DNA from: Adiantum capillus-veneris
Lineage: Eukaryota; Streptophyta; Polypodiopsida; Polypodiales; Pteridaceae
Assembly: GCA_014529385.2 (NCBI GenBank)
Contig: CM043942.1
Location: forward strand, 22,900,991 to 22,964,990
Length of the DNA: 64,000 nt
Direction: 5' to 3'
In this document: piece after piece, positions 1 through 11,879 of the stretch
How the letters are laid out: every line of letters starts with the position of its first letter
How positions within the stretch are numbered: the first letter of the stretch is position 1
Translations under genes and position numbers: made by a program
Notes under the pieces: generated by a model
Told to the model about the DNA's origin: nothing
The model's input: only the letters and a program-made list of their open reading frames with translations
The model's database searches: none

Positions 1-779
1 TTATTTTCTTTAGCTATCATTGTGTTATGACATACTCTGGATCTTCAAAAAGCCTTTCAAGTTTGGTGAGAACCAGACTTAAATTGATGGAGGTTCTTGA
101 TGGGTGGTCGTTTGGTGGAGCCTTTCTTTTTTTGGTTTTTATCTTCCGTATAAAGAATTCAATCTATGAATTCTAAAGATAAGAATTCTACAAGTGGTTA
201 CTAATCTAAGAGTTATAAGTTCTATCTTATCTATCCTAAGAACTCTATTTTCTAACTCTAATTGAAAAGTTTTATTTATGAGTTCTAATTGGAGAATCGT
301 GTTTAAGAATTCTATTTACTAATTTCGATTTAATAATTTTAATAACAAATTCTAAGAACTCTATAATATCTAAACAACCAAATTGAACCAAAACTCTTGT
401 TCCATGTGGTACAATACTTCAATTGTGTATGAGCTAAGTTTCAACAAGCTTTCGGTCAAAGCCTGCTTGCTCTGAGTGACTAGTGAGGATTATATATTTC
501 TACATTATTTATCCAGCAGTGTGGTTGCTATTCACTTGAATCTACAACGCAAGGCAAGGTTGCGGGAATGAGGTAGCAGGGTAGCAAGGTACGATTTTGC
601 TAGACACCGGTGTTAAGGCAAGAAGAAAATCACCGGCCATGTATTTGTAAACCACTTTTTGATCACATCCATTGTTCGACCAATATATTCCATCAAAAAG
701 AAATATTTTGACAAAAAATGCTTGGGACTGCGTATTGATTTTTGTTTTTTTGTTGATTGATTTTTTCCTACATGATGGC
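1..779. other. AT-rich stretch without a recognisable gene
   Basis: No coding region that I can support. Between about 150 and 370 there is a loose array of short words built on aattct and agttct (for example aagaattc, gagttcta, aattctaagaactct), which looks like decayed simple or short tandem sequence. An open frame on the minus strand at 542-808 matches nothing I know. By position it would lie just downstream of the copia gag remnant that follows, so it may be eroded copia sequence, but no protease or integrase motif is visible. Confidence 0.4.
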
Positions 780-1640
780 TTCTCATCATAATAGGGCCTT
801 ATAAACATGCTTTCCTAGAATGAGAATTACAAGGGTAAGACAGGCTCCATACTTAATAGCTAAGTGGTTGCCTCTTCCTTGAACACCTCGACCACCTTTA
901 TACTTAACAACTTGGTGGTTGGATCTTCCACGAACACCTCCATGGCTTGCACCACATCCTCTTTCTATTTCTTTATTGTTCAAGAGTATTTATTCAAAAT
1001 TATTTCTACCATGTGTAGAGGAGTCTTCCTCAAGATCCTTTTCTTCCATAACTAGTAAGGACACCAAATTCATAAACCTGGAAATGTTCTCTCGCAGATG
1101 GATACCAGTCTTAAACTGTTATATTAAGGTCCCAAACCTTGTGGTCATACCTTCATCTTATTATCATCATCAACTGTAACACCAATTGATGTAAGGGACT
1201 CACATATATTCGTTAACTTCAAAAAATAGTCATTGTTAGATAGGTTTTTGTTCTGCACTGTATTTAGCTCAGTCTTCAATTGCAACTTCCTTGCTTTTTT
1301 TTGGGTCACATCCAACAACAATAAGGTATCTTAAGCCTCCTTAGGGGTAATATTAAAATACCTTGATTTGCATTGCAATTGTACCTTTCTCTGGTAACGT
1401 TGGTGTTGTCTCATGCTCTTTATCAATGTACTCCCATCCACCTTTAGCCAAAAGTAAAATGGTCATTTTGAAATTTCAAGGATGGAATTTGTTCTTGTCT
1501 AGCTTCTTGCTGACAATTTGGTCAATTCCATCATTGTTGGATGATATGTTTTCACCACTTCACCAAGTTTTTGAGCAACCTACTAAAAATGGCCAATTAC
1601 TACCTATAACCACAATATGCATACATACACATGTTTCATA
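780..1640 (-). pseudogene. gag: Ty1/copia gag remnant (element A)
   Basis: Read on the minus strand this is a decayed copia Gag (UBN2/retrotran_gag type), the nucleocapsid precursor that packages element RNA in the cytoplasm. The N-terminal part near 1,590-1,440 has the family pattern KLDKNKFHPWNFKMTILL. The part near 1,310-1,150 has KARKLQLKTELNTVQNKNLS and then NICESLTSIGVTVDDD, the usual second Gag block. Several stops and frame changes interrupt it, so it is not translatable. It is clearly the same family as the gag remnant at 56,655-57,350, which has the same second block. The protease, integrase and RT that should follow at lower coordinates are not recognisable. Confidence 0.75.
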
Positions 1641-1885
1641 ACACTAAAGAGTATCTATGAACACTTCAACCAAACTAGAACTTTTTGCACCACCAAAAGG
1701 CAGATCTACAAAATCCCTAGCTCTAATTAGCATTTCCATATGTGAAATGCACCCAGAGTGGAAATTTGTCTGCACAAATGAAGGACACCTCAAATGGAGA
1801 TCATTTGGTGATGGCTCCTGAGAATCCATAGACCGCTTCTTTTTTCTCTCCAACATGCTGCTCCAAGCTCCTCAAACAGAGTCAG
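1641..1885 (-). other. Leader between PBS and gag of copia element A
   Basis: Sequence between the primer-binding site and the first recognisable Gag residues on the minus strand. An open frame (1,644-1,856, minus) runs through it without family matches. By position it is the 5' leader plus the extreme N terminus of Gag. Confidence 0.4.
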
Positions 1886-1897
1886 GATTTGATACCA
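1886..1897 (-). promoter_or_regulatory. Primer-binding site, initiator-tRNA-Met type (degenerate)
   Basis: On the minus strand the sequence reads TGGTATCAAATCC, close to the copia PBS TGGTATCAGAGCC, which pairs with the 3' end of initiator tRNA-Met. It lies directly against a TG/CA boundary at 1,898, as expected for a 5' LTR end, and upstream of gag in the same orientation. Confidence 0.6.
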
Positions 1898-2300
1898 TGT
1901 TAAGAGATAGAGAAGGAAAAATCTTGAGCTCTTGCAAGCGCGTGCACGTGCGCACACTCACACTCACACAAAGATGGAGGCAAAAACATTGTTCTTTGTT
2001 CTTCACTTACTCTAAGATAAAAATTATATGATGCATAAAAAAGAAAATACAACATAAAGAGAAACTAGTACAATAGTGTATTGTGAACTACTAGTGAGTG
2101 AGCGAAATGGATGAGTGTGCCATCACTTTGGTAGGTAGACCAGATTGGTGTAGTCTAATTGTAGTATTCCTTGTGAAGATATACGCATCCACCAAAGCAT
2201 GCAAGTGATGATGATCTTTGTTTAAACCTTTATAGGGAATTGATTAGATAGTGCAACTTGGGTGAGCTTTGAAGGCAAGAGAATTAGATCTATCTCAGTA
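1898..2300 (-). repeat. Probable 5' LTR of copia element A (right edge unknown)
   Basis: Begins on the plus strand with TGTTAAG right next to the PBS, the expected LTR edge for a minus-strand copia element. I found no second LTR copy in the window, so the outer edge is a guess and the LTR identity rests on position only. It contains short GT/CA-rich words (gcgcgtgcacgtgcgcacac). Confidence 0.35.
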
Positions 2301-2683
2301 GTGCATGAAGCATTTGGGTGGGGGTCTAAAGGCACTGCATTGGGCAAGGGAAGTTAACACAAGGAAGCAACATTAATTGAAGAGAAGCAAAGAAGATCAA
2401 TTTTTCTTTTGGGGTTTGATCTTGAGAATTTGACAGCAGCAGGGTAGTCAGGGATTCCATCAACGTGATCACAAACATGGTGAACATGTTAATAACGTTG
2501 AGTGGTGACGTTTCAAATATGTGATCATGTTAAATATTCATGTGACTTCCCCTTAACCTATAGAAATCATCCCATTTAGTAAGCTCGCTGGGATTTTTTC
2601 ATTTCTTAACATGCTCGGTTTAGGGTTCACATAGTTTCCTAGTAATCTCATCAAGAAAACACATACCTCGATGGGGTTTTGGG

Positions 2684-2777
2684 TGATTGCCACATCACCA
2701 CTTATTGGCTTTTTTGTGATCGTGTGAATGTGATTGCCACATCACCACTTATCGGCTTTTTTGTGATCATGTTAATT
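2684..2777. repeat. 47-bp tandem duplication
   Basis: Two adjacent copies beginning tgattgccacatcaccactt, at 2,684 and 2,731, differing at only a few bases. The surrounding 300 bp is also rich in gtgatcacgtgaa-like words, so it looks like locally slipped sequence. Confidence 0.85.
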
Positions 2778-3021
2778 GTGATTATGTGAATGTGATTATA
2801 AACATTGTGATCACAAGAAATTTTCACGTGATCACGTGAATATTAAATCTCTGCAGGTAGGAGTATTATTTTTATAAATTCAGAGTGTGGTTGCATGGTT
2901 GTGTGTACACATACACACGGTGCTACCACTAGGGTTCCAATTGTACCACTATTGTTTAGCCAAGATACAATATAGAGACAATGTCATGGATTTGTGTGGA
3001 GTAGCTCGTTCCCACCATCAA

Positions 3022-3024
<3 letters not shown>

Positions 3025-3065
<41 letters not shown>
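3025..3065. repeat. (CA)n microsatellite
   Basis: About 20 uninterrupted CA units, followed by a short imperfect CA-rich stretch with acactcacac words to about 3,100. Confidence 0.95.
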
Positions 3066-3067
<2 letters not shown>

Positions 3068-5039
3068 TACACTCACACATAAATACACTCACACATTGTC
3101 TATTTACTTTAAGGAAATTGCTACTGTAGGGCATTATCTTAGCCTTTTCCCTAACAATCTTATGGTTGAATTGATCTTGATACTCTCAAACATGCTCATC
3201 TTCTCCCTCATATCCTAGGATTACTCTCCTTGTTGAAACCCTTTTGGCTACATGAATCAAGACATGTTTAGGATTTATAAGTATTGAATCCTACATGATT
3301 TTCCTCCTTTTATCTTCTATTAGATGGGGAAAGTCTTAATGGTATTTCCCCCGTGCTTATATTGATAAAAAGACTCCAAATACCATTTTGGATTTTATGG
3401 GAGTCAAACCCTAGCTATTTCCTCTTTATTTTATTCCCCTTCATGGAGGGGTTCACTTATTGGGACTTCCCCCTTGCTATAAGAAATGCATTCTCTTGTG
3501 GGACTGGGTCCTTGCATTAGTGGCAGTTGAAAATTTCCTTGGGGTCATAAGAGGTGCATTCATGGATTTTGCATGGCACTCAATACTTGCTCTCTTCCCT
3601 TCTTTGCACCACAAAGACGTCACCCTTTCCTATAGATTATCCTCCAACTCGTTCTGCATGTTATGGAATTATAGAGAATCGTTGCTCTACCAAAAGGTAC
3701 AATCCTTCATTAGCTTGGAATACTTAGACTGGTCCTTATGTAGATTCATAATATGTGTATCCTTATTGATTTGATGAGGGTATATATGTTCTCTTTCATG
3801 TCCCTTAAACATTTGGAATTATTCTTCATAAAATCCATGGTGGCCCTGGCTACTCAATCAATGGCCTTCATTGGTGGTTTCTCATCATGATAATCTGTAT
3901 GTTCTTTGACAATGATGCAATAATGTACCTATCTCCCGATTCATTTGTTGATTCTTTGCAGTGCCCATGCATGGTATGGTATCTATATGCTCATTTTACT
4001 TGCTGAATAACTATGATGAGAGAGTTCTACTATAGGAGTTTGGCATGCTAGAAACAAGCATGGAGAGGAGGTGGCTGCCCTAGCCCTTTACGTGCCTTCC
4101 CTATTTAAGGCGACGACTATTCACCCTCACATATGCTTGGTGTTTTTTTTGTAATCTTTCTTATAAGTGAGAGAGATTGAGAGGTAGAAGTTTTGGTGGT
4201 TCTTTCCTACATTCAAAGGGTTCTTTGAGATTGTTGGGATGCCCTCCCTCTAAGAAACATGGAGATTGTGGAAGATGCTTCCTCCCCAGAAATGTTTTGC
4301 TAAAGCATTGTTTATTGGTTTTGTTTTGAGAAGCTATTGTTCTTATGGTTATCTGTTCTCTTAAATCATGGTTTCTCTAACCCTCGATAGAAATTTGAAT
4401 AATTTCTACACAATTTTTTCTAAAAGGTTGAACAAAAAAATGTCTAGCATTTTACCTCATTTGGCAATAAAATTTTCTCTATGATTCATTTATTTTGAAA
4501 GGTGGAGGATATCATACTTGGTTGTTTTATTGATATTGGATTAGAATTGAAATTTGTTGGGATTAAAAATGGATGAAAACGCCTATATTTTCCTGGTTTC
4601 TATGGATTTTTTGGAGATATGCTCTTGAGGGTATGGAAAATACACCATTTTGACAATAAAAAAGTTGGTTCAATAAGTAATTTTGTATAATTTTCACTTG
4701 GTAGTGCATACCCTTTGTATGATGGGGATTCTTAGACTTACAATATCACCTTACTTGGTTGGATTCTCTTAGTGGAATGCTGGGCTGAAGGGTAGTGGTT
4801 CTTGATGAATTTGATTATGTGGCTCTACATCTAGTGCTTTCTTGGAAATTGTAATCTAGTGATGTATTTCTAGAGTATTAAACAATCTCTAAACACCCTT
4901 GCACTGCTGGATTAAAGGGTGTATTTTTGGTTCTTTACTACTGTAGTTTGGATATTGAACCCCAATTCTAAAGTTATTGGGTTGAGGGTCTTTTTTGCAT
5001 CTTCAAATGATAGGACTATGTCAAACCTTGATTGAACAA

Positions 5040-5260
<221 letters not shown>

Positions 5261-5742
5261 GACCAAATGAACGTGTCACATGGTGTGAGTGGAGGTCATA
5301 AGTGACTCTTGATGCTCAAACATGGATGAAATGAGCAACGCAATAGAGAGTCCACATCGTGGTTGGGAGAGGAAGGTATGTAGGGAGATCTCGTGGATGA
5401 ATACATGGGGAAAAGAGGACCTAATGTGGTCAAAATCTGAGCACTCAAGTAGTGTGTGGTACTCACTCTCTCGCACTTGACGAGGGCATAAGGTGCAAAG
5501 TCAATGAGACTCCTCGCCACTACCCCAACATCCTGTCTCGCAATGTAGAGAATGGGGGCTAAGACGAATGGAGGCAATGGTGCGGATCGCACTCAATGGG
5601 ATGGGCTCAAGGATGTAGGGATGGGTTCAGTTACCGCGCTCAGAGAAGAAGAGAGATTTGTAGTTTGGGGCAATGTGTGTGGTGTAATGGCTAAAGCGAG
5701 AACCTCTGGATTTCTCCCAAGCCGTGATACATTGGCGTTGTA
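5261..5742. other. Intergenic flank of copia element B
   Basis: No gene recognised. A stretch near 5,680-5,745 has a weak tRNA A-box look (ggtgtaatggctaaagcg) but no B box, so I do not call a tRNA or SINE. It was contiguous with 11,412 onward before element B inserted. Confidence 0.4.
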
Positions 5743-5747
5743 AGAAG

Positions 5748-5783
5748 TGAAGTCGCGGAGCAGAGCTTAGATCGACTCACTCA

Positions 5784-5873
<90 letters not shown>

Positions 5874-6039
5874 GACATAGAGCTTACACAGTACACAGAG
5901 AATTCATTGAAGGGTTAGCACCCAAATCTTATTATTCACAAAAGTATAAGTGAGTATATACAAAGAGTTAGTGATAAGCGAGTTAGGCGGGCGACCGGCC
6001 ATATCCGTATAAGAGGCCACTTGGGCTTTAATCCCAACA
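5748..6039 (-). repeat. 3' LTR of copia element B, with internal (AC)n
   Basis: Plus-strand edges TGAAGTCGCGG and CCCAACA; read in element orientation it starts TGTTGGGATTAAAGCCC and ends in CA. 292 bp, against 294 bp for its partner. About 90 bp is an (AC)n tract (about 5,779-5,867), which would be a (UG)n run late in the transcribed LTR. A TATATAC-type TATA box lies near 5,954-5,961 in element orientation, with AATAA words just downstream. Confidence 0.95.
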
Positions 6040-6053
6040 ACCTCCCACTTAAA
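6040..6053 (-). promoter_or_regulatory. Polypurine tract of copia element B
   Basis: On the minus strand AAGTGGGAGG stands directly before the 3' LTR start TGTTGGG. This is the usual copia primer for plus-strand DNA synthesis. Confidence 0.85.
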
Positions 6054-6123
6054 GTCCAATGTGGCACTTTAAGTAACTGTAAATCTATGAACATAAATGT
6101 ACAAAGATTTACATGGCTACCAT

Positions 6124-6588
6124 CTATCCAATGCCCAATAACTCACGACAATGCACAAAGCCCTCTCCTGGAAGTCCCTTTGTGAGTAGATCAATAGGAT
6201 TGTCCTTGGTGTGGATCTTGAGTAGTTGTATCTGCTTGTCTTCAAGTCCTTTCCTAATGAAGTGATATTCCACATCAATATGCTTAGTCTTCGAATGGAA
6301 CACTGGATTCTTTGCCAATTGTATAGCACTTTGACTATCACAATATAACTCTGGCATATCTACTTTGATTCCCAAATATGCTACCAATCTACCAAGCCAA
6401 ATAGCTTCTTTGCATGCCTCGTTTGCTGCAACATACTCAGCTTCTGTAGTAGACTGCGTAATACAATCTTGTAATCGAGATCGCCATGATATGGCACCTC
6501 CAGCCAATGTAAAGACATAGCCTGATGTAGATCTCCTCTTATCCAAGTCTCCTGCATAATCTGAGTTAGTGTATCCTCTGACACTCAA
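6124..6588 (-). pseudogene. pol: Copia RNase H domain (element B)
   Basis: Open frame for the C-terminal RNase H of a copia polyprotein, which removes RNA from the RNA/DNA hybrid during reverse transcription. Visible family motifs: SDYAGDLDKRRSTSGYVF near residue 9, TQSTTEAEYVA around residue 45, LYCDSQSAIQLAKNP around residue 81 and KHIDVEYHF around residue 103. The acidic catalytic positions therefore look kept. It ends with the usual tail before the PPT. It sits in a different frame from the RT, so the polyprotein is broken upstream. Confidence 0.92.
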
Positions 6589-6639
6589 ATCCTAACTACC
6601 ATAGAATATGCGCATACTCTTTGTATGTTTTAAGTATCT

Positions 6640-7607
6640 CATGATACCTTTCACTGCCTCCCAATGTTACTTGCCAGGATTTGACATATATCTGCTAACC
6701 ACTCCCACTCCAAATGCAATATCCGGATGTGTAGCTATCATTGCATACATCAAACTCCCACATGCAGATGCATACGGCACCGTATCCATTTCAACCTTTT
6801 CCACTCAGACTATGGGCAATCTTGGTTGCTTAGTTTCACATATGACGGCAACGGTGTCATCAATGCCTTTCCCCTGTCCATATGGAAACGTTGCAACACC
6901 TTGTCAATATACTCTTCTTGAGATAAGTAAAGCATCTTCTTTGACCTATCTCATTGGATACGCATACCCAGTATATGACTTGCCTCACCCATGTCTTTCA
7001 TGTCAAAGACCTTTGACATTTTTGACTTAAGAGCTGAAATTTCTACCATTTGTCTACCAGCAAGTAACATGTCATCCACATACAAGATGAGGATTATCAA
7101 GCTACCATCCTTAGCTTGTCGAGTATACAGTCAATGATCTGGCTCACTTCTCTTGTATCCTTGAGAAAGCATAAATTGGTGAAACTTCTTGTACCATTCT
7201 CCATAGATACTCTTTCTCAAACGACATACCAATTTCTCTTTGCCTTTCTCAACATACCCTTCTAGCTGCTGCATATAAACCTCCTCATGCAAATCTCCAT
7301 GAAGAAATGCCATTTTCACATCCATCTGATGTAAATGCAGATCATGTTTGGCAACCAAAGCAAGTACACTTTTCAATGTTGTCATCTTGACAACTAGTGA
7401 AAAGACTTCATCAAAATCTATTCTGTGTTCCTACTTAAAACCCTTAGCAACCAACTGTGCTTTGTATTTTGGCTGTCCATCATGAGGAGTAAGCTTATAC
7501 CTATAAACCCACTTACAAGGTAGAGCTTTCTTGCCCTCTGGCAATTGAACCAAATCCCACGTTTGATTCTTATGCAGAGCCGTTATCTCTGATTGCATGG
7601 CCAACTG
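6640..7607 (-). pseudogene. pol: Copia reverse transcriptase (element B), interrupted
   Basis: Minus-strand RT of a copia element, which copies the element RNA to DNA in virus-like particles. The N-terminal part reads ALPCKWVYRYKLTPHDGQ and KAQLVAKGFK, followed by a stop where the family has Gln, then HRIDFDEVFSLVVKMTTL. The open part at 7,385-7,131 contains HQMDVKMAFLHGDLHEEVYM, a family signature. It continues to LYVDDMLLAG near 7,085, so the catalytic Asp pair is kept. About six residues are missing where the family has SLYGLKQAPRQWYK; here it reads SIYGEWYKKF. Further stops occur at 7,134 and beyond. Non-functional. Confidence 0.9.
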
Positions 7608-8732
7608 TCATTTTTTCGAGTCAACCACTTGTAATGCCTCCTTGTAACAAGATGGTTCTCCACAATCCGTGAGTATGACATAATTTAGAGGTGGCACATA
7701 ACGATCAGGTGGTTTGGAGACACGCTCAGAAAGTCTCACCACAATTGATTTTGCCTCTCTAGCCATTATAGGCTGTTCTTTAGCCTGACCATGTTGTCTT
7801 GATGTGCTAGCACTAGGTCCATCTTCCCTGAAGAAAACTCTTCTGATCTCCTCTATCTTCTCTAGCTTAGCGTGAAACTTGGCTTCATTGAAATGCACAT
7901 CATTGCTACGAATAACTTTTCTGGACTCAGGATCCCAAAGTCGGTAACCCATCTCGCCCAATTCTCCGTAGCCAAGAAATATACACTTCATGCTCTTTGG
8001 TTCTAACTTATTCCTCAAATCCTTAGAAATATGGCTATAAGATTCACAACCAAAGACTTTGAGATGCTTATACGAAGGTGCCTTGCCTGTCCATAGCATC
8101 TCGGCCACTTCACTCTTATCCAGAACCCTACTAGGAGACCTGTTGATCAAATGGATTGTTGTAGCCACTGCTTCCGCCCAAAATCCATCAGGAAACTCAG
8201 CATTTGACAACATGCTTCTGACCTTCTCTTGTATGGTCCTATTCATACATTCTACAACTCCATTTTGTGAAGGATTGTATGGTGCAGTAAGTTCCCTCTT
8301 TATCCCTTTTGCTTCACAAAAGTCTTGGAAAGCCTTGGAAACGTACTCTCCACCATTGTCAGTTCTCAAGCACTTCAGCTTCTGACCACTTTGATTCTCC
8401 ACAAGCTGCAAGAATGTCTTAAAGACCTTGATCATCTCATCCTTGTGCTTCACAAAATAAACCGATACTTTGCAAGAATATTCATCTATGAATGTACAAA
8501 AGTACGCTGCTCCCCCTAGTGACAAACTAGGCATTGGTCCGCATAGTTCACTGTGCACAAGAGCTAACCGTTCGTCCCTACGATTCCTCTTTGATCTGTG
8601 TGGCTCCTGTGTTTGCTTACCATAAACACGATGCTCATAAAACTCAAAATATTGAAATGAAAATCCAGGCAAATAACCATAACGAGAAAGTATTTCCATT
8701 CCTCTTTTTGACATATGTCCCAGCCTACGATG
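7608..8732 (-). pseudogene. pol: Copia integrase (element B)
   Basis: Largest open piece of the element (8,714-7,608), encoding the copia integrase that joins element DNA to the host chromosome. The zinc domain starts with HRRLGHMSKRGM just upstream, after a TAG where the family normally has Trp. The two Cys of the HHCC finger appear changed (FEFYEHRVYGKQ). The rve core shows TFIDEYSCKVSVYF, CLRTDNGGEYVSKAF and QNGVVECMNRTIQEKV, so the D,D,E residues are present. The C terminus has LKVFGCESYSHI and KCIFLGYGELGEMGYRLWDP, then an acidic/serine-rich linker and the start of the RT region before a TGA. Confidence 0.95.
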
Positions 8733-9260
8733 CTAGAGTGATACATTTGGCTGCTCAATCACATTAATTACATGGTTTTTAACCTCTAAAACATGTAAAG
8801 TGTACAGATTTCCTGACTTGCTGCCATGTGCTACGGTCATCGAACCTTTGGATATCTTCCAAGCGTTGGTCCCAAAAACTGTCACATAACCTGCATCATC
8901 CAACTTCCTTGTATTGATCAAGATCTTTCGGATTGCTGGAACATGTCTGACATTCTTGATCCATAAAGAAGAGCCATTGTGAAACTTCAACTGCACATCT
9001 CCCACTCCAAGTATGTCACAAACCTGCTCATTGCCAAGTCTGACATAATCTTTAGTAGCCACATATGATGTAAACCACTCTTTGTGCGGAGAAACATGTA
9101 AAGATGCCCCTGAGTCGATAATCCAATCACTCATAGGATGTCCATCCTCTACAGTCAAGAAAACAGAATCAAAATTGCTTGTGAGAAAGATGTCACCAGC
9201 TGCTATACCAGAATCACTGTCTGAACCAAATCCAGTGACATTCACCTCTTCAATCTTCAC
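8733..9260 (-). pseudogene. pol: Copia aspartic protease and GAG-pre-integrase domain (element B)
   Basis: Open 175-residue frame covering the retropepsin that cuts the Gag-Pol polyprotein and the following GAG-pre-integrase domain. The active-site segment is WIIDSGASLHVSPHKEWF near residue 45, with flanking LGNEQVCDILGVGDVQL. The pre-integrase part shows KISKGSMTVAHGSKSGNLY. It is in the same frame as the integrase and separated from it only by the TAG at about 8,730. The Met at the start is internal to the polyprotein; the preceding frame change near 9,320 separates it from Gag. Confidence 0.93.
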
Positions 9261-9329
9261 TGAACTCTTCTTTTCATCTTGCTCAAAAGTCTTAATTTGT
9301 TTTGCCTTTTTCTTATTTCCACTTCGTAC

Positions 9330-10161
9330 AGTCTCTCTTCATGTGACCCTTCTTGCCACAATGGTAGCATTCTATGTCATCCTTTGACTTCGAGTCACGA
9401 GACTTACTTTGGTTTTGTGCCTTCTCACCCTTCTTCTCTTTAGACTATTGTCTCCCTCGAATGACCAAAGCACTATTGCCTTTGCCTTTGTCAATGCTCT
9501 TCCTGTTCACTTCCTCTGTGAGCAAGCTGCCTTCTACATTGGCACTTGTAAGACCTTCTAGCACGACAGAATTACTTAATGCCGTGCGAAAAGTATCCCA
9601 ACTGTCTAGCAAAGTGATTAAGAGAAACATAGCCTTCACTGAATCTGGAAAGACTATCTCCTGTGATGTTAACTGGCTGAAAATTGTGTGAAATTCATTG
9701 AGATAATTTGACATGGCTGTTCCTTCCTTCATCTTCAAATCCATCAATTTCTTGAGCCAGTAAATCTGAGAAGCAGCACTTTGTTTCTCGTACATACCAC
9801 ATAGCTTTTGCCATACGCCATACGCTGTAGTATCTTCTGCTACGTTGAAGTAAACATTTTCTGCCAGTGTCAACATGATTGTGGAACAAGCTAAGTCGTG
9901 AAGCTCTTCCCACTCATCTTCGGCCATACCTTTTGGTCTGTCCCCTTTGAGCTTCAGTGGCTTCACTTGTTTTTTGTGCACCAAAACCTGCCAAATCTGC
10001 TTCTTCCAGAATGGAAAGTTTGTGCCATCCAGCTTCTTTATGTTGTAAAGAGTCTCACTTTGAGAAGATGCCGTGTCTGCCAAACTGTTTACTCCTGGGA
10101 AAAATCCAGCAGAGCTTCCCCTAAACAGCCTGTAAACAACAAGATGAACACCTCTCCTCAA
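9330..10161 (-). pseudogene. gag: Copia Gag with zinc knuckle (element B)
   Basis: The 238-residue open part (10,161-9,445) has the Gag pattern NIKKLDGTNFPFWKKQIWQV, then MYEKQSAASQIYWLKKLMDL, NYLNEFHTIFSQLTSQ and NVEGSLLTEEVNRK. It resembles the intact gag at 63,371-64,000 closely. A TAG at about 9,442 interrupts it. Beyond the stop the nucleocapsid zinc knuckle CYHCGKKGHMKRDC (CX2CX4HX4C) is intact at about 9,376-9,335. The first roughly 25 residues are not conserved with the other gag, so the true start may lie further inside. Confidence 0.92.
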
Positions 10162-11098
10162 GAACTGTCAGTATTTTGAAATTTTTTGACAGAGTTTCCC
10201 TTGTAAACTGAGCTCTAGAAACCAAAAGATAGCTCAAAAACAACCATAAATAGCTTACCAGTGACAAATCTAAAAATCTATGTAATATGCTATCTTGTTA
10301 GCATACACTTTCTCATGTCTGGGCAATCACAGAACTTGTATCTGTCTCAAGACTGAACCCTGAACAATGCCTCAACGGCCTGACGCATAAGATGCAATCC
10401 AGTGTCTACACAAAGTCATATATCCTATGGGATAAAAGTCGCCAAAGAGGATGCGTGTAGAGGGGAAGTCCAACAACCTAATCCACCTCACACTGGGTAA
10501 CCCAGCCCCCAGTGCTTGGCTTCAAAAAACCTCACAACGACCCTCTCAGATGGCTCAACAAACTGCCCAGAACTAGCATACATCCTACAATAGACCAATC
10601 ATTGTCCTATGACCGCTGCGGCGGTCTGTCTGCTAGTGTGATTCACAACTAGCAGACTCACAATCACAGTACATCAATCTGCAATACATGCCAGTGGTGT
10701 CAAGCCGTCGTATGGCCACACCTCCCCTGGAACCTGGCAAGCACAAGAAGTAGCAATGCAGACTGCAATATATATATCTGATGATATATATGTGTACTTG
10801 GTCTATAGATGATGCTTTGAAAACTAATGAGTGATGTATGTCGATGCCGATATTGATGCCGACGACCTCCTGCTTGCCAATCTACACAAGACGGGTTTCT
10901 TTGCGGCTGAAACCTATCTTTTGATGTAGTGCTCAGAACGAAATTCTGAGGGCATAAACAGCTTCGAAAGGGGGTAAAACTGCAGGTCACTTGCTGGAAA
11001 TACTCCCGGAACGTCGAGTGTGAATTTCCAAGCTCCGGATCCAGAATCTGCTTGAAAAGTGTGCACGTGCGTGATTATGCGAAAACGTACTGAACCTT
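10162..11098 (-). other. 5' leader of copia element B
   Basis: About 0.94 kb of non-coding leader between PBS and gag. The block around 10,470-10,545 (plus strand ggggaagtccaacaacctaa, then ccacctcacactgggtaacc) has a clear counterpart at about 44,488-44,560 in copia element G, also in a leader. This shows the leader is shared within a family and may carry packaging or translation signals. Confidence 0.6.
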
Positions 11099-11110
11099 GC
11101 TCTGATACCA
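11099..11110 (-). promoter_or_regulatory. Primer-binding site of copia element B (initiator tRNA-Met)
   Basis: On the minus strand TGGTATCAGAGC, a perfect match to the copia initiator tRNA-Met PBS, two bases from the 5' LTR end. Confidence 0.93.
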
Positions 11111-11112
11111 AT

Positions 11113-11406
<294 letters not shown>

Positions 11407-11411
11407 AGAAG

Positions 11412-11554
11412 GCCTTATTAACTTGGGAGTCGATCGATGCATCCTTGACCAAGTGACATGCATCCCTTCTTCCAAACCATTTCTTGATGTCAAGCATCCA
11501 CCCCGAACTTAGTATTTTGCTCTTGCATGTCTTTTGGACCTTTTGACTTGCTTC

Positions 11555-11645
<91 letters not shown>

Positions 11646-11658
11646 ACGGAGTTGGATA

Positions 11659-11706
<48 letters not shown>

Positions 11707-11879
11707 TGAGAGAGAGTGAGAGAACAAGACACACACATATGGTGAGGAAGAGTTTCATAGTAGCACACAATAGCACATTAGTTTTTGTGTAGTTCATAAG
11801 TATATCTATATCGTTAAAGGTTAGTGGACATAAGTTAGTGATAAGCACTCGACCTACATGGTCAACAACCCAATGTTCT
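11412..11879. repeat. Two (TG)n(AG)n compound microsatellites in the flank of copia C
   Basis: First block: (TG)n at about 11,558-11,606 then (AG)n to 11,641. Second block: (TG)n at about 11,660-11,680 then (AG)n to 11,706. Between them is AGAAGAACGGAGTTGGATATG, the same flank as at 5,042-5,062, so the unit flank-(TG)n-(AG)n appears duplicated. By position this could be the 3' LTR of the copia C remnant, whose PPT-like TGTGGGAGAA (minus) lies at about 11,873-11,882. No second LTR was found. Confidence 0.7.

Larger units (their letters stand above)
2301..5039. other. Intergenic, no supported gene; local duplications and promoter-like AT stretch
   Basis: No convincing coding region. An open frame at 3,460-3,774 (plus) has no family features and is probably chance. 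A TATTTAA word near 4,100 sits downstream of GC-richer sequence and looks promoter- or LTR-like, but no transcript can be inferred. The stretch holds a 47-bp tandem duplication and a (CA)n tract, listed separately. Confidence 0.4.

Noticed and set aside
3460-3774. 104-codon open frame on the plus strand
   Set aside because: No domain, no repeat match and no codon pattern that sets it apart; open frames of this length occur by chance in the window.
5671-5745. Possible tRNA or SINE head (ggtgtaatggctaaagcg)
   Set aside because: Only an A-box-like word is present. There is no GGTTCGA-type B box at the right distance, no cloverleaf pairing I could find and no tail.
8059-8519. Plus-strand open frames over the copia B integrase, and similar frames opposite other pol genes
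   Set aside because: They are antisense shadows of clearly conserved minus-strand integrase motifs.
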